From Lutraria lutraria (lineage: Eukaryota; Mollusca; Bivalvia; Venerida; Mactridae): a DNA stretch of 64,000 bases. Location: NCBI GenBank assembly GCA_964023205.1, contig OZ026840.1:33893336-33957335 (forward strand), in the 5' to 3' direction. The first letter of the stretch is position 1, and each line of letters starts with the position of its first letter. The notes under the pieces were generated by a model. The model ran no database searches. It worked only from the letters and a program-made list of their open reading frames with translations, and was not told the DNA's origin. The position numbers and the translations under genes were made by a program. Of this stretch, positions 29,419 to 41,761 are shown one piece after another.

Positions 29419-31149
29419 ATATAAAAACTAAGGAAGGTTATGTGAAAGTGTCAAAACGACGATAGAAACTGTACACAACACTAGGTATTTAGCAATGGGG
29501 TAACATCATTTTATAGGATCTGATTAATGTAAAGTGTAATACCTTTTGACAACATTCTGTCTTAATTGATTGGCATACGTATCGACGGAGACACATAAGG
29601 ATGGTGCGAACCTTGATGTCAGGAGAACGTAAAATGCTTACCTTTCTTGAAATAACTAGAAACCTGCTAATATTTCAAATACCAGAAAAGTTTATTTTCT
29701 GTGGGCGGTATTGAGTTGATTATTTTTTTCATGATATAAACCTTTATTACGAACAGTCGGTGTCTACGTCTACAAATCAAAGCTCTGGAGGTTCTGCTGT
29801 TGTTCGGAACTACAAAGCAGTCATATCGCATACATGAAGACATGCTCGAAGAAAAAGTTACACGTTATAAGCATTAGATTAATCGATTACAATTTCCCGA
29901 TGAACCACTTTTTTAAAAATCTGGTTGACACCCAGTTATCACCGCATCGTCCATGAATTCAATGGTGACTTCTATACGTTTACAAAAGAAGCTAGGAACC
30001 AGACTAAATTAGCATATACAGCACGAGGATTATGACGTCATCCTTCATTGAAATGTGTGTACTGATAGTAAATATTGTAGTAATCCGAGGGAGAGGATTG
30101 TTTAAATTTTTACGACTGTTTTGTGTTGCTCGTTTACGATATTGCATATCCATCTGATTTTGACTTATATGCACGTAATATTTGAATTTGTATTTATGCC
30201 ATTCAATTGAAAAATTGGAACTATGTTCGCAGGCGGAAGGTTAATGGAAGCTGTTCGGTATGCTGAAAAAAGCGATTGTTGAAAAATGGTAATAACTTTA
30301 TTGTTCGTACCGAAAAACAAAACATCAGGAGTTTGGAATTTTCCAACCGTTGCTCACGTTTCTTGTAATGATCGTAAAGATGTACGTGACGACATCACTA
30401 TTAATGTTAGGGAACGTCAAGTGGTTTACTCTCTACTCTCAAATGTAAACCTTTAAGCATGTCAAACATGCAAGTTATGCTAGTTTGTCTTCTGTGAACG
30501 ATGTTATCACTATCTTATACTAATATTACGGACCCTTAAAGGTGACTTCGTCTGTAAAAAAAGATTAAAAAGAAGTTTGGGATTCCGAAAAACAGTGCAC
30601 GTCTTGTAGACGTTAAGGAGTGACAACATCGTTATTAGAACATGCAAACATTGCATTTTTAAAATATCGTTCGGATAATTTTATCCTATTAGTTAACATT
30701 GACACAAACGAATGAACAGTTCTTTATAGATCTCCAAAGTCTTCTTATAACAGTTTCCTTGAATGAAGACTTATGTTTATATTAAGTTCTGTCAATTGTG
30801 GATTACTGCATTCTTGTCAAGCAACATTATTACATATTTGAAATGTATGTTGTTAGTTCTTAATTATAATTACGTAATGTCTCGGTTTATCAGTTTTATG
30901 GTTTTCTTCCATAAATTTTGACGGCTGTTTAGATATTGCTGTTTCTCGAACAATCCTTCACCAGTATTGCCACTGGTGTAAACTTACTGTATCTGTAGAC
31001 ATATGGGTCTTAGTTCGTTAAGTATAGCACTATCACCCTTGTGTTGTGTGCAGTCAAAAGAAATCGTCAGACAAAGGAGCCTAACTGAAATGTACGAGAC
31101 TGCCGGCGATCGTATTTTCTTATTTCGTCATAATTGTTTGTACAATGTT
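29419..31149. other. No gene recognised
   Basis: Intergenic sequence of about 1.7 kb downstream of the lectin gene. There is one CRE-like TGACGTCA near 30032. No long frames, inverted-repeat ends or arrays were seen. Confidence 0.4.
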
Positions 31150-32548
31150 CCCAGCCAGCATCACTACGTCGGCCCGACATCAAGCCGATATTGCCATCAA
31201 TGTTGGCCCTACATCGGCATCTTGATCGTTCCGACATCGACCCGCCTCGAATTTGCAACGCGGCTCGATGTCGGCCCGACAGGATTTCCCCGACATTTAT
31301 CCGATGTTCTGCCGATATTCCAGGAATCGCTTTAATGACCCCTAAAATACTGGTATAGACCTACTGCGAACAGAAGCTAGTAAGATAAATATTGCATAAA
31401 CTCATACTTGTTCATTCATGGATCATAGTTTGTTGTCATGTGTGGAAACAATCGAACTAGCCCGAGTTAGAGAGTTTGGTTACAAAGCTACTACAAGTTA
31501 TTTCATATATTTGTTAATTTCTAACAGGTCATCTTTCATTAAGATAACAAAATAAATAGAATATTTTCTATATTTATTTAATCAACATCATGGTGATCAT
31601 GTACATCTTATGATCTTAATTATGGGACTGGGCTCCAGATTAGTATTCCAAATCCAGACACTCCTTCCATGAAATAGAAATAATTTCAAAGTAAAATTTA
31701 AAGTTTAATACTAAGGATAGATTAATATTGCTCTCTTTCTTTAAAAACAACAACAAGTGCTTAATTGTTAAATTATGGGACAAAATACAACAGTAGAATA
31801 ATGATATACATGAGTCTTAATGTAGCTCTTGAAAGTTCATATGGTATGAACTGAAATAGAGTCCCAGACCCATTATGATAAAAAATATATTCAAATTCTA
31901 GCTATTTTTCCACTATCTAATGCATTTCATGTTATGACAATTAAGCTAAAATGAAACCCAAATACATGAAGAATGAAAAATACAATAAGAAATCAATATA
32001 TAACTTAGATTTTCATTACTCTGGAAATCCTATGTTTAAAATATGAATGTGGTCAGTGATATTGTACTATTTGGCACTTCTAAATATAATTATTCACACA
32101 ATTAATCATACTCATACATAAACAAATGCAAAATTGCTAATGCCAAGTAACAAATTAAAAATACACTGTATATATCTTCCAAAAGTCTTAACCAAAAACT
32201 TAAAAACACTATAAAAGTTCATTTTGGTCATTCATGTAATTGTTTATAGTAGATTAATATTATTTTTCGCTTCTTCTTCCACTAACCCTCGTCACTGTTG
32301 GTACATACTACATAGGCACTGTCTCAACACCACCTTAACATCAGTTTCCTAAACACTTTGAATTGTCCTTTGTACAGCTTCAGCTGCAATATAATTAATC
32401 AATAAATTGATAACACAGTATTTAAAAACATACAATAAGCACAATTCATTTCCTTTAACTAATGCAATTAGCCAAATAGTTTCCTATTTCATGTAGATAA
32501 TTAGGGTTCAAATTAAATCATACTGCTGTAATAGGAGGAAAATAATTT

Positions 32549-32621
32549 ACCCAATGCGAGGACTCAAACCCGCCACCTTCTGCTTGCAAGTCACATACTC
32601 TACCGACTGAGCTAATCGGGC
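32549..32621 (-). repeat. tRNA-like sequence 1 (tRNA-derived repeat)
   Basis: The minus strand reads GCCCGATTAGCTCAGTCGGT, AGAG, then CTTGCAA in the anticodon-loop position, and GCGGGTTTGAGTCC in the T-arm position. The acceptor bases pair (GCCCGAT with ATTGGGT). The anticodon stem does not pair well, so this is probably a tRNA-derived SINE or a decayed tRNA, not a working gene. Confidence 0.5.
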
Positions 32622-32770
32622 TGGTGAATATCCCATCCAATTCATAAATACAATGTATTACTATTATGTATCACACCGCCACCTTGCTCCTTCCTTTTTA
32701 TTAAAAAAAGGATTTCGAGGCTAGTCTCATACTAACGGCATCAAATGTAATAGGAAGAGGAAAATAATGT

Positions 32771-32842
32771 ACCCGATGCATGGCTCGAACCCGCGATCTC
32801 TTGCTTGCAAGTCAGATGCTCTACCAACTAAGCTGATCGGGC
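32771..32842 (-). repeat. tRNA-like sequence 2, same family
   Basis: The minus strand reads GCCCGATCAGCTTAGTTGGT, AGAGC, CTTGCAA loop, then GGGTTCGAGCC box B and an ATCGGGT acceptor partner. It lies 222 bases from the first copy and shares the flanks (GTAATAGGA...AAAATAAT before, CTGGTGAATATCCCA after), so the whole unit is a direct duplicate. Confidence 0.5.
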
Positions 32843-34530
32843 TGGTGAATATCCCAGCCAATTTACAAATTACAATATATCACACAGCAACTAAGAGTAA
32901 TCAAGCTTAAAATCTTGAATATCTAATTGTGGTATACAAGATATATTTATATATATGATATATATGTGATAATAATTACATTTGTAACTTACAATGAATG
33001 TTACTAGTATATTGCCAACTTGCAACATAACCATTGTATAGTCCGACACACTCTCTGGCGACTAACTACTAAATACATGTGTATGCCATGCTGTGTCTTT
33101 GCTATCCTTCCCTGATAGTTGACCTGTAAAATATAAAATCAAATTCAAAAACAACATATTCATTTTATTTCAAACATTATACTTATAACAATCTATGGTA
33201 TCTAGTCATACTAAAAAATTAACAACATTAACAGAACAATGGCATGATTTATACTTGTATACTCCTATATAATAGAGTCTATAGGTAGATCTTATTTCCA
33301 TCAATGTATATTATTTCAAAATATTATTTATAATTAGAACTTTTAGAATAATTATTTATGCATTCATTATTTATAACTACAGAATAAATTAATATGAGCA
33401 GTTGAAAGTTCAATGTCTAATTGATATAAATTTACCATACAAGCCCCACATACCTGTCATTTAATAAAAGTTGTAATTCCTTGAATCCTCTAAGTGCATA
33501 ATTTTATCCAATCAATCATGTTTAATATATTATTTAGCAACTTAGTGCACTTTCTGTACTTTAAAAACCAATTCTGCTTCATCTTTTTTATACTGTATAG
33601 TTGTACAAATCTGCTGGTCTGGAGCTAAAACAAGAGACAAATGGAAATAAGAGTAATTTTACACAAAGATTTAGAAATAATTTTGAATTTAATTATTAGA
33701 CTGAGTACATACTGGTCATTGGTCTTTGGTGTAAAAAACCCATTAAATGGTAAAACAATATGAAATCAAATGAATAACATAAAATTCCTTGAATGTAGAT
33801 ATTCTGCATAAACATGAAATTAGTAACATGAGCAATTTTCTTTTGTTATAGACAGTCGCGAAAACATATGACAATAAAGCAACAAGCTAAAATAGGTTCC
33901 CAAGATAATTACTTTACTGTCAATATCCACCCGCTGTTGTTGATGTATGCCTTTTAAAGTAATTTTCCAAACTCACTGACATGTTTCTTGCAACGAAAAC
34001 TTGTTATTTTCATGAAATCTATCCGACCTGCTGCTGACACTAATTCAAGAAATTCAAATATGGCGGTCAGCACTAGATCTAAATGACTCATGCAGGCGGT
34101 TGACCTAGATACTTAAATATTGTTACCAGTTATCTAAGATTTCAAAATGTAAATGAATACTTACATTATAATGCAAAATTAACGTCTTGCTTCTTCACTT
34201 CTTTCATTCGCCTCATATTGATTATGTAAAAACAGTTAACTCATTAATGACAAAATACATTCGTCTACATCGGCCCTACATCAACCCGACATCTACTTGA
34301 CATTGAGATTTGAACGAATGTAAAGAGTAAGATTCATCGTGTTTATCATTTATATTTTACATATTCATGACTACAGAATAGGTTAGAACTTAAATAAGTT
34401 AACACCAAGTGTAATACACACTTTTTATAAAATCCACCTACGTCGGCCCTATGTCGGATTGACGTTGACAAATATTGTCGATATTCCGCTCTTTAGCCGC
34501 CGTCGGGCCGACATAGTGATGCTGGCTGGG

Positions 34531-35129
34531 TTTATTAAAACACATATGATCAGCCGATTATGATAATAACGATACATTAGTTTGGCAGCATATTTAACCT
34601 GAACATTCATTTAAACATTAATCATCTCCAGTTATTTCCTGTGACAAACGCGAATCTCTACAATGCAGAACTGGATTATATGCAAAAATCATGTGAGAAA
34701 TGTTCAGTCAGACACATGCATATTGACAAGAACAATAGACCATTGAAGCCCCCTGACAAGATAATGGATTTATATCAGAAAGTAAACATACATGCCGAGG
34801 ATAAGGCACATTAAAATTCCACCGTACCCTACACTATAGATAGGAAAATAACGCAGATAGCCATTAAGTAACCATTACAGCTAACCCAACGTACGAGAAA
34901 AGATCGTACATACAAATTGCAACTCAAAACACTAACCTGCCAAAACGTCTCTAATCGACTTTTCTACACACCTCCATTACACCTTTGTCCTCAAAGCAAG
35001 CAATATGGCTCTCAATAACACGTTTCTACTCACCTATTTACAAATGGGCTATCGCCTTGGAACGGTCTGAAGCAAAACATCGGAACGTTTATTGTGGTTT
35101 ATCGAAAAACACTTTAGTCAAACTACACA
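34531..35129. other. No gene recognised
   Basis: Intergenic sequence between the terminal-inverted-repeat element and the 59-bp array. Only short frames were seen. Confidence 0.35.
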
Positions 35130-35870
35130 TAACCGTGAAATGCACATGTCTTTTCTTTGTAAAAAGTAAGTAGAACTTTAGTCAAATTACTCTGAACGGT
35201 GATATGCATGTCTTGTCTTTGTAAGCATATAACCTCTGTAAAAGATCACTTTAACGTGATATGCATGTGTTTTCTCTTTGTAAGCATATAACCTCTGTTA
35301 AAGATCACTTTATCGTAAAATGCATGTGCCTTCTCTTTGTAAGTATATAACCTCTGTCAAAGATCACTTCAACATAACATGCATGTGTTTTCTCTTTTTA
35401 AGCATATAACCTCTGTAAAAGATCACTTTAACGTGAAATGCATGTGTTTTCTCTTTGTAACATATAACCTCTGTCAAAGATCACTTTATCGTAAAATGCA
35501 TGTCTCTTCTCTTTGTAAGTATATAACCTCTGTCAAAGATCACTTCAACGTAAAATGCATGTGTTTTCTCTTTTTAAGCATATATAGCCTCTGTAAAATA
35601 TCATTTTACCGTAAAATGCATGTGTTTTCTCTTTGTAAACCTATAACCTCTGTCAAAGATCACTTTACCGTAAAATGCAGGCTTCTTCTCTTTGTAAGCA
35701 TATAACCTCTGTCAAAGATCACTTTACCGTAAAATGCATGTGTGTTCTCTTTGTAAGCAGTAAGCAGAACCTCAGTCAAAGTTCATTTTACCGTAAAATG
35801 TTCATATAAAATATATCTTCTATGTAAACAGATGTTCAGTCAATGTACATTTTACCGTAGAATGTATAAT
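35130..35870. repeat. Tandem array, about 59-bp unit, about 13 copies
   Basis: The unit consensus includes AAAATGCATGTGTTTTCTCT, TTGTAAGCATATAACCTCTG and TCAAAGATCACTTTACCGT. Units start near 35137, 35201, 35259, 35318, 35377, 35436, 35495, 35554, 35615, 35672, 35731, 35795 and 35857. The outer units are more diverged than the central ones, typical of unequal exchange. Because the unit is not a multiple of three in most copies, the open frame across it is a by-product. Confidence 0.85.
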
Positions 35871-37128
35871 AAAAATAAATTATGTATTCGTTATTAGCTT
35901 TACCACAATGGGACAAACTTTAGGATTAATGCAAGAGTCTTTGAATTACATGATAATATAAGTTATTCTGTTTTGTTTTTCTCCAGATTTACAGTTGAAT
36001 GTCGAAAGTTCGAAATGATACGAAAGTTCATATATACAGATACATTTTTTTCATTTACATATGATTCTTGACCTCAGTATACCGATATAAATTAATGTCA
36101 TGAATCATTAATGTCAAGATAACTTAAAGACGTATAGCACAATTGTTAGTGCGCATCGCTACTGCGCAGGTGTACACTATACCGATTAGTTAATTTTACG
36201 AAGAATGTGTATACGACAGCCCTAGATAACGCAAGTTTGTATGCGGTGCTGGTTTAAATAAATTTATGAACAATATGCCTTTTATGTATTAATTCACATC
36301 TTTTAACTATGTATTAGACATTATGATGTGAAGTAACAGTGAAATATGTTCGATTTATATTTTATATGGGTTGTTTGTTGAAATGCCTGTTTTTTTTGTG
36401 TACTTTTTACTCATGCGGTCAACTTTAATCATGTGTATTAGAAAAAGTAACATGGATACCCCTTTTTGCCTTTTTATGTTGTTCAGTATTATGTATTGTG
36501 TTACTCTGTGAAGTTTTTTAAAAATCTGTCCGTTGAAAAAAAAATTATGGATGTTTTTTTCTTCAATCATATGTTAGATCGTCTTCCTTTTTAGAGGGAT
36601 TTTGATAAATAAATACATTCTTTGGCAAATTTGGTTATACTTAGACAGATTTTGTCCTTTAAACAATATGTGCACTCTATTCTAATCAAAACGGTGTATA
36701 TAAATTGGTTGTTGATGAAGAAATACAGTTGTACAAACCATTTTTCAAAAGTATATGTTTTTGATAATCCGCTCAAAATGGTCATATAGGGGGGACTTAC
36801 AATCGGGCATATCTTACAAACGAGCATTGATACCTATATTGTTCTTTTTGTTTTTGCGGTAGGAAAGGATTAATCTTTATATATCGAAAGTTTTAAAAAA
36901 TCTGTCAGTTAAAGTTTATCGTGATATACGTCCTTAATTAAGCCATCGGACAAGAAACAGAGAAAGACGTACATTGTATATCAGTTCAGAAACTATGACA
37001 AACCATGACTGGGAAATAAATGATAAGTTTGTTAATAAACGAAATTAAAAATGCGAAACTACCGTAAATATAGACACTAAGTTTTTGTTTATTTAAAATC
37101 ACAGCCCCCCACAGACCCTCTACTATCA
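35871..37128. other. No gene recognised
   Basis: AT-rich intergenic DNA with short frames only and no repeated structure found. Confidence 0.35.
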
Positions 37129-37299
37129 AGGAATTATTTTACACTCTGAAACACTCGTGATTTCTGAGCCAAGGATTCCTGTACATTAACAATATATTAT
37201 ACATGATGATTTTACTCTTTTTTGGAAACTTTATTTTGCTGTTATAAAACATGTTATAAACATTATATTTAACAGTTTCAGAGTGTAAAAAGAATTCCT
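37129..37299. mobile_element. 171-bp MITE with 24-bp inverted ends
   Basis: AGGAATTATTTTACACTCTG AAAC at the left pairs with GTTTCAGAGTGTAAAAAGAA TTCCT at the right, with about one mismatch plus a one-base indel. The 120-base interior is non-coding. No clear target-site duplication was found. Confidence 0.6.
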
Positions 37300-37439
37300 G
37301 TCACACGCCGGTAGCCTGTGTTTGAAGTTATTTCGGCAGGTGTCACCTTAATCACGATTCATGAAATTCAAAAATAAAAAAGTTACTATTACCTTTTATA
37401 CGACTGTATAGATATTACGTTTACGTGTATTATATTAAT

Positions 37440-39018
37440 ATATTTAAAGTATATCTAACTTCCGCCTAACATATTGTTTGAATATTCATGCGTGGCATGA
37501 TCATATGGAGTAATGGCTTCTAATTTCAACCAGAAAGGTATGCATTATTAAATAGTGTTATGAATGTATTCATGTACAGCTACACATATGGAATTAAATT
37601 GATCTATTCCTTCTTATTTGACATATCATACATTTTCTAACATATTCAATACTATTTGAGACATGTAATCATTTGTTAACTTTTAGGTCATTTGTAACCG
37701 TTCGTTGTACAGGTATGTCAAAAAGTATTTACATGTTTAAAAGGACTTATACATGCATGTATATAAGTCCTTCATGTTTACAAGCAAGCTGTTCATCGTA
37801 GTAGAATAATATTCTTGACTTTTTTAAATAACATTTTAATAATTTGGGATCCCTTTGGATTAGAAAATCAAATTTAATGCTATAATTAGAAACGCTACTT
37901 TCGATTTGAAAAACTTAAATTTTAATATGCTTACTAGAAGTCGGGTTTTGAACGGGATTTCGTTCTATGATTGAAAGGGCGAATGCACATGTGTTAATAA
38001 ATAAAGTAGTGCTGCTGTGAATATCTGGACCTAATTCTGTAAGAATATTTCATTGTGTTATGGGTAATAAAACGATTCGCCCCTCCGTCAAGATTCGTCC
38101 AGTAGCAACTCGCCCCACTTCAGTGACGATTCGCCCCACTTTAATAAAAATCAAACATGTTTAAATCACTCACTTCATAACGCATTTCAAAACAAAGTAT
38201 TTATTATAGGCAAAGTATTGTATAGTTAAATTTTCTTATGGTCAAGGTCGAATATCGGACGATACCATTGTAAATGTAAACACTGTAAATTGATTGCCAA
38301 AATGATTTTAAATCCGTAGTAAAGTGTCATTCACGTGAACCAGAGTCATGGTGTATTGGATAGGATGACATGTACACACATGATATTTTTACAAAATGAA
38401 TCAGATGTGGGTGGTTCAAATTCAGTCAATGGCACTTTCTTTTTAAATCATTATAAACCATTATTGTTTATACTTTATTCATTCAAATAGGTTTGTTCTT
38501 GTTACATGTATGTATACACGCAGAACAGTACATTTTTGTATAATAATTTCAAAGGAGAAAAAGGAATGAAGAGATGCATTTATTTTGTTCTCTGATGTAT
38601 TTCTCAAATATTGTTTTCTTTTATACATTTTATTGCACGAAATCGCGAATACAAAAGTTATTTCAAATTATATACACCTACATCGGCTTCTACTTAATAT
38701 ATATATACTCCACAATTAAATATAATACATTGCTGACCTAAAACTTGAACTATTTAGTATATAGATTTGAAAAGCTAACAGTTTTATTTATTTGTTGAGA
38801 AAAAGGTCATTTCAACGATATGATTGTCTGCATGCGTTCAAATTAATTAATAAGAAAGACAATTTAAACCTTCGAATACAGTGATAATTAAAGTCGATAT
38901 CGTTAATTTTAATAATTGATCTGACTAATTAAAGGGCGGCCTCTTATGATGCTGACGGAAAATGATTACTGATTTTGAACACGTATCCTGTTACATGATT
39001 TTCGTATTCCTGTTTTTA
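37440..39018 (+). repeat. Third, partial copy of GIMAP intron-1 sequence
   Basis: 37440-38230 matches 14040-14720 (A) and 49130-49890 (B). Shared landmarks are TTCCGCCT, AATGGCTTCTAATTTC, ATGGAATTAAATT, AACGCTACTTTCGATTTGAA and CGATTCGCCCC. 38970-39018 matches the 50 bases that end about 50 bases before the P-loop exon in A and B. The match stops before the exon, so no GTPase sequence remains. It is more diverged than A is from B, so it marks an older duplication of the locus. Confidence 0.65.
37732..37780. mobile_element. 33-bp palindrome with perfect 8-bp flanking repeats
   Basis: CATGTTTA occurs at 37732-37739 and again at 37773-37780. Between them is a 33-base palindrome starting AAAGGACTTATACATGCATG. 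The palindrome is absent from the matching intron sequence in A (near 14370) and B (near 49440). This looks like a very small inserted element with a target-site duplication. Confidence 0.65.
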
Positions 39019-40702
39019 TGTTGTATTATTTCCAATTCTAATAAATCTACGCATTTTGATTGGTCAATGTAGGGAGTTTACACTTCGATAAACTCCTTTT
39101 CAAACGGATATCCTTTGTTTCTTTGCATTGTCGACGGACTACTTTTGACCATGCGGAACATTTCTGTAACTTGGCCGGTCTTATCGGCAAAGTTGTCTCC
39201 CTTGAAAACGTCTTAGCGATCACTCCGATAACGTTTATCGATAAACCGATTTACTATTGATTTATATAGGAGCTGTATGGTTTAACACTAATAACTTGTT
39301 TATAACATTAAATGAGAAAAATTTATAACCTCGTGAAGTAATCTTCATTCTCTACACTTTATTTCAATATAATTTTTATTAATGTGGTATGGGAACTTAT
39401 TGCTTCCATTTTCGTTTGAAGTTGGTGACTATCGTTCGTTCATAATTCTATATGAAAACTGTCAAAATACTCTTAAACCTCGTTTTTGACAGGCCATAAA
39501 GTTGTTTTTTTACTAAAATGACATTTTTTATAACCTCGTGAAGTATTCTGTGGTGTCCAAGCTTTATTACAATATATTTTTTAAGTAATTTGAAAATGTG
39601 GAAATTGCTTCCAATTTAGTTTGAAAATGGAGATATTCGCGTTCAAGCGCACGTTTCCGTATCAATATTGTAGTAAGTACATTGTACATGTACAGTAGTC
39701 GATGTTGCAACTACCGACTTAGTTGTTGTTATTATTACTCAGAATGACCTTTCATACATTTAACACGTGACTAATTGTTAAATTGCTTTAGCATGTGTAT
39801 AATTTAAGTCGGTATATTTTTACCATGTTACAAAAAACTGCTCTTTTTAGCTAACTGTTCGATAATTCATAATCAATAACTCGATACATATTTATTTTCT
39901 TAATCAGGTTTATTTAAGCGTGTCTAAAAACTCAAAATATAACCATGGCTACTTTACGGTCACCCTGTGAATATAAATATATATATTACAATGTACAAAT
40001 TAATAAATGAAGGCAGACAATTTTATTGAGAAAACACCTGATGAAGGTGAAATTAAATGATTTTCTCGTGCATGTTTTACCGGAAAATTATTCTGTAGAC
40101 AGGATTATCTTCAGAAAATATGTATTTATATAAGTCCTTGTTATTTATCACGCTTTATAAAACCTAGATTAAGTGATTTTATAAACTCAGAAGTATATTC
40201 CAATTATTCTTTAAAGCCTAATTGATTTTGAATGTAGTAAATCAAAACAATAGATAAATTGATAATAAAATATAAGAAATATATTTTATTCGAACCAATT
40301 TCGATGTTCAACAATATTTTACACAATGCCTTTTTTAGTCTCATCTAGTAAAAATGTTGTCAAATGCTTTTTCTTATTTCTTTGCAATATCATTGAAAAA
40401 ATACCGTGCTACTTGATTGAAAAGAATATTAAGAAAATGCATTCGTGTGGATACGTTTTATTATCGGATACAGATATGGCTAAAACCTCTGACCACTTTT
40501 ATGACTGGTGATATACAATTAACAGGATGTTACGTAATATTTATTGATTTTATCGCCTTTAGTAGGCGATAAATAGTAGTGACAGTAACTGTTATATTCT
40601 AGTATATATAGTATTTAGTCAGTTCTTACATAATCTAGAAATATTAAAGGGTAACATTCATTCATTACATAAAATGCTTATAAAAACCACAGGAAGTTAT
40701 CC
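39019..40702. other. No gene recognised
   Basis: After the third intron copy ends, sequence continues with ATTGGTCAATGTAGGGAG and then AT-rich DNA with no recognisable gene. Two related stretches (AACCTCGTGAAGTA at about 39327 and 39533) suggest a decayed direct repeat. Confidence 0.35.
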
Positions 40703-41399
40703 ATAAACTAATTATCACTAAAAATCAATAAATTTATGACCCTCTTATATGCATGATTAGGTGTTAAGTCTACAGACACTTAGCTGACCGTGAAAAGACA
40801 GGATTAATCCCATTAGGGGCAATAAAACAATTAAGAGATTATACCTCATGTGAATTTGGGGGGGGGTCACTTATATAGTAGCTGTTTAATGTCTTTAAAG
40901 GGATAAATGTTTGATATACGCCATTTCAAATTAAATACCAATTTATTATTATCATTATTATTGTTATTGAAAGTGCCGTTTTAACTTTTTAAATTCCCAA
41001 GAGATTTACTAATACCGTTCTACTAGGACAGTAACCAATAAATATCTTAAATTTAAAGATAGATAGATAAATCTGTATTTTTGATTTAAGCCGATGGCAC
41101 ATCATCACAATAAATATATAGACATACATGATATTGTACGTAAACAGTGAATGAGTAAGACTAACAAACAATCCCTGATTCTCGCGCGCACACTCGCACA
41201 TACATACCCCAACACCCTTAAAACATCAAATATCAAATAGCTAAATTTAAAGACATTGGACAGCTCCTATTTAAGTGACCTCAAAAGCAACAGGAGGTCT
41301 ATTCTCTTAATTGTTTTATTGCCCCTTATCTGTCTAATCCTGTCTGGTCACGGTCAGCTTAGTGTCTGGTTAAAAGATTTATAGTGATGATTAGTTTAT
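40703..41399. mobile_element. About 700-bp fold-back element
   Basis: Long imperfect inverted arms: outer ATAAACTAATTATCACTAAA (40703) pairs with sequence ending 41399; TTAGCTGACCGTG pairs with CACGGTCAGCTTAG; GGGGCAATAAAACAATTAAG pairs with its complement at about 41303-41324; inner GTCACTTATATAGTAGCTG pairs near 41260. The arms are about 170-210 bases around a loop of about 310 bases. The loop holds only short frames. Confidence 0.65.
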
Positions 41400-41761
41400 A
41401 AAAAAAATTTGTTATATATATACTCTTTATTTCCACTTTTCAGTGATTTACAATTGCATATAAATATCATACATATTTTACATAAATTACAATGATTTAT
41501 AAGGAAAGTGAAAGAATACAAATATGTTCATTTTCATGACATGTATGTACAATAAATAAGATGAACGTGTATTTAATTTAACACGTTAAATAGATATATA
41601 GATAAAGAAAGTTAGTAACACAATTTCTATTTGTATATTGCAGCTTTTTATGTGCATCTTAATACAATTCCTTATTTCATTTGTCTTAACCGAAATTCGA
41701 AAGTGTTAAGTTCAAATTTAAGGTATGATTACATTACAATGATGCTTGTCTCATACTGGGA

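Larger units (their letters stand above)
31150..34530. mobile_element. 3.4-kb terminal-inverted-repeat element, non-autonomous
   Basis: The ends are inverted copies of CCCAGCCAGCATCACTACGT (31150) and its complement ending 34530, matching at 29 of about 30 positions. Subterminal regions at both ends repeat CGACAT and TCGGCCCGACAT motifs (31180-31320 and 34265-34500). The interior is AT-rich, lacks any transposase-like frame, and contains two tRNA-like repeats. The flanks do not show an obvious target-site duplication, so the superfamily is not assigned. Confidence 0.65.

Noticed and set aside
30026..30045. CRE site TGACGTCA as a promoter of a downstream gene
   Set aside because: No coding exon follows within 1 kb; a single 8-base match is expected by chance at this scale.
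31003..31358. Overlapping frames of 60-110 codons on both strands
   Set aside because: They lie on the GC-rich terminal and subterminal repeats of the 3.4-kb element; the frames are by-products of CGACAT repeats.
35379..35705. A 108-codon repetitive frame (HVFSL...KDHF units)
   Set aside because: It follows from the 59-bp tandem array; unit lengths are mixed and frames are not kept at the edges.
35130..35870. CRISPR-like array
   Set aside because: Units are directly adjacent with no unique spacers, there are no cas genes, and the context is an animal genome.
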